Of a stretch of 64,000 bases of DNA, positions 61,197 to 64,000 are shown piece by piece (position 1 is the stretch's first letter; every line of letters begins with the position of its first letter). A program made the position numbers and the translations under genes. This DNA comes from Curvibacter lanceolatus ATCC 14669 (GTDB lineage Bacteria > Pseudomonadota > Gammaproteobacteria > Burkholderiales > Burkholderiaceae_C), in contig NZ_KB906267.1 of the NCBI RefSeq assembly GCF_000381265.1, positions 84,365 to 148,364 of the forward strand, in the 5' to 3' direction. The notes beneath the pieces are model-generated. The model did not search any database, was not told where the DNA came from, and saw nothing but the letters and a program-made list of their open reading frames with translations.

Positions 61197-64000
61197 TCAA
61201 TGGTCCCCATCCGACAGGCTGATCGCGATGCGCCGGAAGTCGGCCTCGACCTCCAGGAAGACATCGAACACCTCGGGGTCGAAGTGCGTGCCACGGCCTT
61301 GGCGCAGGATGATCATGGCCTCTTCGTGGCTCATGGCCCCCTTGTAGACGCGCCGGCTGATCAGCGCGTCGTACACATCGGCGATCGCCATCAGGCGCGC
61401 CGACAGCGGAATCGCCTCGCCCACCAGGCCTTCGGGGTAGCCCGAGCCGTCCCATTTCTCCTGGTGGTAGAGGGCAATCTCCTTGGCCGGCTGCAAAAAG
61501 GGCAGGTGCATGTCCATGGATTTTTCGGCGCGCTCGATGGCCTGGTAACCCAGCGTGGTGTGGGTCTTCATGATCTCGAACTCTTCGGGCGTGAGCCTGC
61601 CGGGCTTGAGCAGAATGCTGTCAGGGATGCCGACCTTGCCAATGTCGTGCAGCGGGGCCGACTTGTACAACAGGTGGATGTAGGCATCGGTCAGCACCGG
61701 GGCGTACTTGGGCAGGGCCTGCAGCTTCTGCGCCAGGCAGCGAACATAGCGCTGGGTGCGCAGGATGTGGTTGCCGGTCTCGTTGTCGCGGGTCTCGGCC
61801 ATCGACGACATGGCCAGGATGGTGACGTCCTGCATGGCCGAGAGCTCGCGTGTGCGCTTGCCCACCTCTTCTTCGAGAAAGCCGTTCTTGTCGCGCAGGA
61901 AATCGGCCATGCGCTTGAGCTGCAACTGCGCCTGCACCCGGGCCAGCACCACCGGCGGGCTGATGGGCTTGGCGATGTAGTCCACGCCGCCCACCTTGAA
62001 GCCCGCCGACTCCGACTCGATGTCGGTCTTGGCCGTGAGGAACAGAACCGGGATGTGGGCGCTGCGCGGGTCTTGCTTGAGCCGGCGGCAGACTTCGTAG
62101 CCATCCATCTCGGGCATCATCACATCGAGCAGGATGATGTCGGGCGCCGGGCTGGCCTGGGCGATCTGCAAGGCGCGCTCGCCCTTGCTGGCCACGCGCA
62201 CCTTGTAGTGGTCCTTGAGCACGGCGCTCATCAGCGACAGGTTCTCGGGTGTGTCGTCCACCACCAGCACCACCGGGCGCTCGGCGCTGGCGTCGGGGCC
62301 CACGGGCGGAGCAGTTGCAGCGGTCCCAGTGGCGGACAGCGCAGCATTCAACGCAGGCGCCGAATGCGCGGCCGTGGACGGCGAAGTCGCCAAGGGCTGC
62401 GGGGACAAATGGGCCTCGATGCCGGTAATCAGTTCAGCCAACTGCCGGGCCAGCACCCCCGCCTGGGTCAGCGCGTCGGGGCGGCGGCTCGGCTCACGCA
62501 GCGCCTCTTCGAGACGCCCCGCCTGCGCCTGCAGGCCATGCGCGCCGATGTTGCCGGCCACCCCCTTGAGGGTGTGGGCCACCATTTCGGCGGCACTCCA
62601 GTCCTGGGATTGCACCAGGGCCAGGATCTCGTCGCCCATGCTGCGCTGCCCGGCCACGAAACGGCGCAACAGCGACAGGTACAGGGGGATGTTGCCAATG
62701 GCGCGGCGCAGGCCTTGCGCCACATCCAGGCCCGGGATTTGCAGCACGGCGCTGCCCACCAGGCCGCTGCGGCTCTCGCTGGCCTCGGGCGCACGGGCCC
62801 CTTCGGCCTCGCCCCGGCTCGGAATCCAGCGCAGCAGGGCACGCCACAGATCATCGGGTTCGATCGGCTTGGTGATGAAGTCGACCATGCCGGCGGTGAG
62901 GCACAACTCGCGGTCAGTCTGGCGGGCGTTGGCCGTCATGGCGACGATGGGCACGTGCTGGTACTCGTCGAGCTTGCGGATTTCCTGGGTGGCGGTGACG
63001 CCGTCCATGACCGGCATCTGCATGTCCATCAGCACGATGTCGTAGTCGCTGCGCCGGATCTGGTCCAGGGCCTCCTGCCCGTTCTCGGCGATGTCCACCA
63101 CCAGGCCCGACAGGCGCAGCATGCCGGCGGCCACTTCCTGGTTGATGTCGTTGTCCTCGACCAGCAGCACACGGGCGCCGCGCAAGCGCTCCAGCGCTTG
63201 CGGCTGGGGGCTCTGGTCCATCTCGCGCGAGGCGGCCACGGCCGAGGCCACCTTGCGCAGCGTGCGGCTGCCCAACACCTGCATGACCGTGTCAAACAGC
63301 ACCGAGGGGTTCACGGGCTTGAGCATCACAGCGTTCACGCCGGCACCGAAGGCCTCCATGCGGATGTCGTCGTTGTTGTCGGCGGCCACCAGCACGCAGG
63401 GCGGCACCTTGCGCAGAACCTGACGGCGCAGCTGATCGGCGACCGCCAGGCCATTGAGGCCGGGCATCTTCCAGTCCAGAAAGACCAGCTCAAACGGGGT
63501 CTTGTTGTCGTCGTGCTCCTGGATGAGCTGCAGTGCCGCTTCGCCCGAGGCCGCCTCGTGCACCACAAAGGTCTGCTGGCGCAACATCTGGCTGAGGATC
63601 TCGCGGGCGCGGGCGTTGTCGTCCACCACCAGCATCTTCTTGCCGCGCAGATCGGGTTCGGGTTGGGGCAGGTTGCGTTGCTCGCTGCTCTTGCCCAGGC
63701 GGGCGGTGAACCAGAAGGTCGCCCCCTGCCCCAACTCGCTGTCCACCCCCACCTCGCCACCCATCAGCGCCGCCAGCCTCTTGCTGATCGCCAGCCCCAG
63801 CCCCGTGCCACCGTACTTGCGCGTCGTCGACGAATCCGCCTGCTGGAAGCTCTCGAACAAGCGGTCCTTCTGCTCTTCGCTCAAACCGATGCCAGTGTCC
63901 CGCACCGCCAGGTACAGCAACACCTCCCCTTCGCTCTCCTCGCGCTTTCTCACCTGGATCGTCACCTCGCCACGCTCCGTGAACTTCACCGCGTTGTTGG
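61197..64000 (-). CDS. Hybrid kinase-REC-REC-Hpt-REC-HD-GYP fusion protein (5' end cut by window)
   Basis: About 934 visible codons, open to the window edge. The visible part starts inside the HATPase domain ([12 protein letters not shown]-box, [27 protein letters not shown]). Then come REC1 (Asp in LVFLDWKMPGLNG), REC2 (Asp in IVLMDMQMPVMDG), an Hpt domain (His in MVAHTLKGVAGNIG), REC3 (Asp in IILLDVMMPEMDGYE) and an HD-GYP domain with APLHDIGKVGIPD and KWDGSGYPEGL. The protein thus holds a whole phosphorelay ending in a c-di-GMP phosphodiesterase. It repeats, in fused form, the domain set of the genes at 15.9-22.2 kb. The N-terminal sensor lies outside the window. Confidence 0.95.
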   Translation of the reverse strand, partial: NNAVKFTERGEVTIQVRKREESEGEVLLYLAVRDTGIGLSEEQKDRLFESFQQADSSTTRKYGGTGLGLAISKRLAALMGGEVGVDSELGQGATFWFTARLGKSSEQRNLPQPEPDLRGKKMLVVDDNARAREILSQMLRQQTFVVHEAASGEAALQLIQEHDDNKTPFELVFLDWKMPGLNGLAVADQLRRQVLRKVPPCVLVAADNNDDIRMEAFGAGVNAVMLKPVNPSVLFDTVMQVLGSRTLRKVASAVAASREMDQSPQPQALERLRGARVLLVEDNDINQEVAAGMLRLSGLVVDIAENGQEALDQIRRSDYDIVLMDMQMPVMDGVTATQEIRKLDEYQHVPIVAMTANARQTDRELCLTAGMVDFITKPIEPDDLWRALLRWIPSRGEAEGARAPEASESRSGLVGSAVLQIPGLDVAQGLRRAIGNIPLYLSLLRRFVAGQRSMGDEILALVQSQDWSAAEMVAHTLKGVAGNIGAHGLQAQAGRLEEALREPSRRPDALTQAGVLARQLAELITGIEAHLSPQPLATSPSTAAHSAPALNAALSATGTAATAPPVGPDASAERPVVLVVDDTPENLSLMSAVLKDHYKVRVASKGERALQIAQASPAPDIILLDVMMPEMDGYEVCRRLKQDPRSAHIPVLFLTAKTDIESESAGFKVGGVDYIAKPISPPVVLARVQAQLQLKRMADFLRDKNGFLEEEVGKRTRELSAMQDVTILAMSSMAETRDNETGNHILRTQRYVRCLAQKLQALPKYAPVLTDAYIHLLYKSAPLHDIGKVGIPDSILLKPGRLTPEEFEIMKTHTTLGYQAIERAEKSMDMHLPFLQPAKEIALYHQEKWDGSGYPEGLVGEAIPLSARLMAIADVYDALISRRVYKGAMSHEEAMIILRQGRGTHFDPEVFDVFLEVEADFRRIAISLSDGDH

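Overview
The window is a high-GC stretch of a Gram-negative chromosome. The gene families (acetohydroxyacid-pathway ilvD, katG, peptide-type and methionine ABC transporters, SsuD, the DUF3348/DUF802/OmpA/DUF2894 cluster, N-ATPase) and the codon use point to a betaproteobacterium of the order Burkholderiales, probably Comamonadaceae-like. That placement is an inference from gene content; there is no rRNA in the window.

Layout. 1-8.2 kb: a truncated class-C beta-lactamase-family serine hydrolase divergent from a LysR regulator, a secreted beta-barrel-like protein, a membrane acyltransferase, tRNA-Ser(GGA) with its terminator, a membrane-bound EAL phosphodiesterase and ilvD. 8.2-13.8 kb: katG, convergent with ilvD across one shared terminator, then an ODP-type metallo-beta-lactamase-fold protein overlapping a GGDEF-EAL protein. 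14-22.2 kb: an MFS exporter, a FlxA-like coiled-coil protein, then an overlapping trio of REC-HD-GYP, exported histidine phosphatase and a 1473-residue hybrid kinase with an Hpt domain. 22.2-28.1 kb, minus strand: four tightly packed two-component genes (REC-kinase, MHYT-PAS-kinase-REC-REC, GAF-kinase, lone REC). 28.3-33.8 kb, minus strand: four overlapping genes for what looks like an uncharacterised ion-driven motor. These are a DUF3348 protein, a 1088-residue MotA/TolQ-like channel with a ~900-residue helical tail built on 91-residue tandem repeats, a MotB-like OmpA protein and a DUF2894 protein. 34-36 kb: a chemoreceptor and a mini HNH nuclease.

36-44.9 kb: a second IlvD/Edd dehydratase, then a peptide-type ABC transporter divergent from a family-5 binding protein plus SsuD (alkanesulfonate monooxygenase). 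44.8-45.4 kb: a small secreted protein coupled to an antitoxin-like reading frame. 45.6-52.3 kb: a complete nine-gene N-ATPase operon (atpD-C-Q-R-B-E-F-A-G), whose c subunit carries the Glu/Glu-Thr pattern expected of a Na+-translocating ring. An FNR/Anr-like palindrome lies upstream. 52.5-61.1 kb: sulfur and methionine genes, namely metNIQ with acireductone dioxygenase, a second metQ with a DszC/SfnB-like flavoprotein, and a second family-5 binding protein with a DszA/NtaA-like flavin monooxygenase. 61.2-64 kb: the 3' part of a giant kinase-REC-REC-Hpt-REC-HD-GYP protein that runs off the window.

Three themes stand out. (1) Dense c-di-GMP and phosphorelay signalling: four c-di-GMP enzymes and several hybrid kinases, with the same phosphorelay present once split and once fused. 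(2) An organosulfur acquisition region wrapped around a laterally mobile N-ATPase operon. (3) The ZorAB-like motor cluster, which is the best candidate here for an undescribed system.
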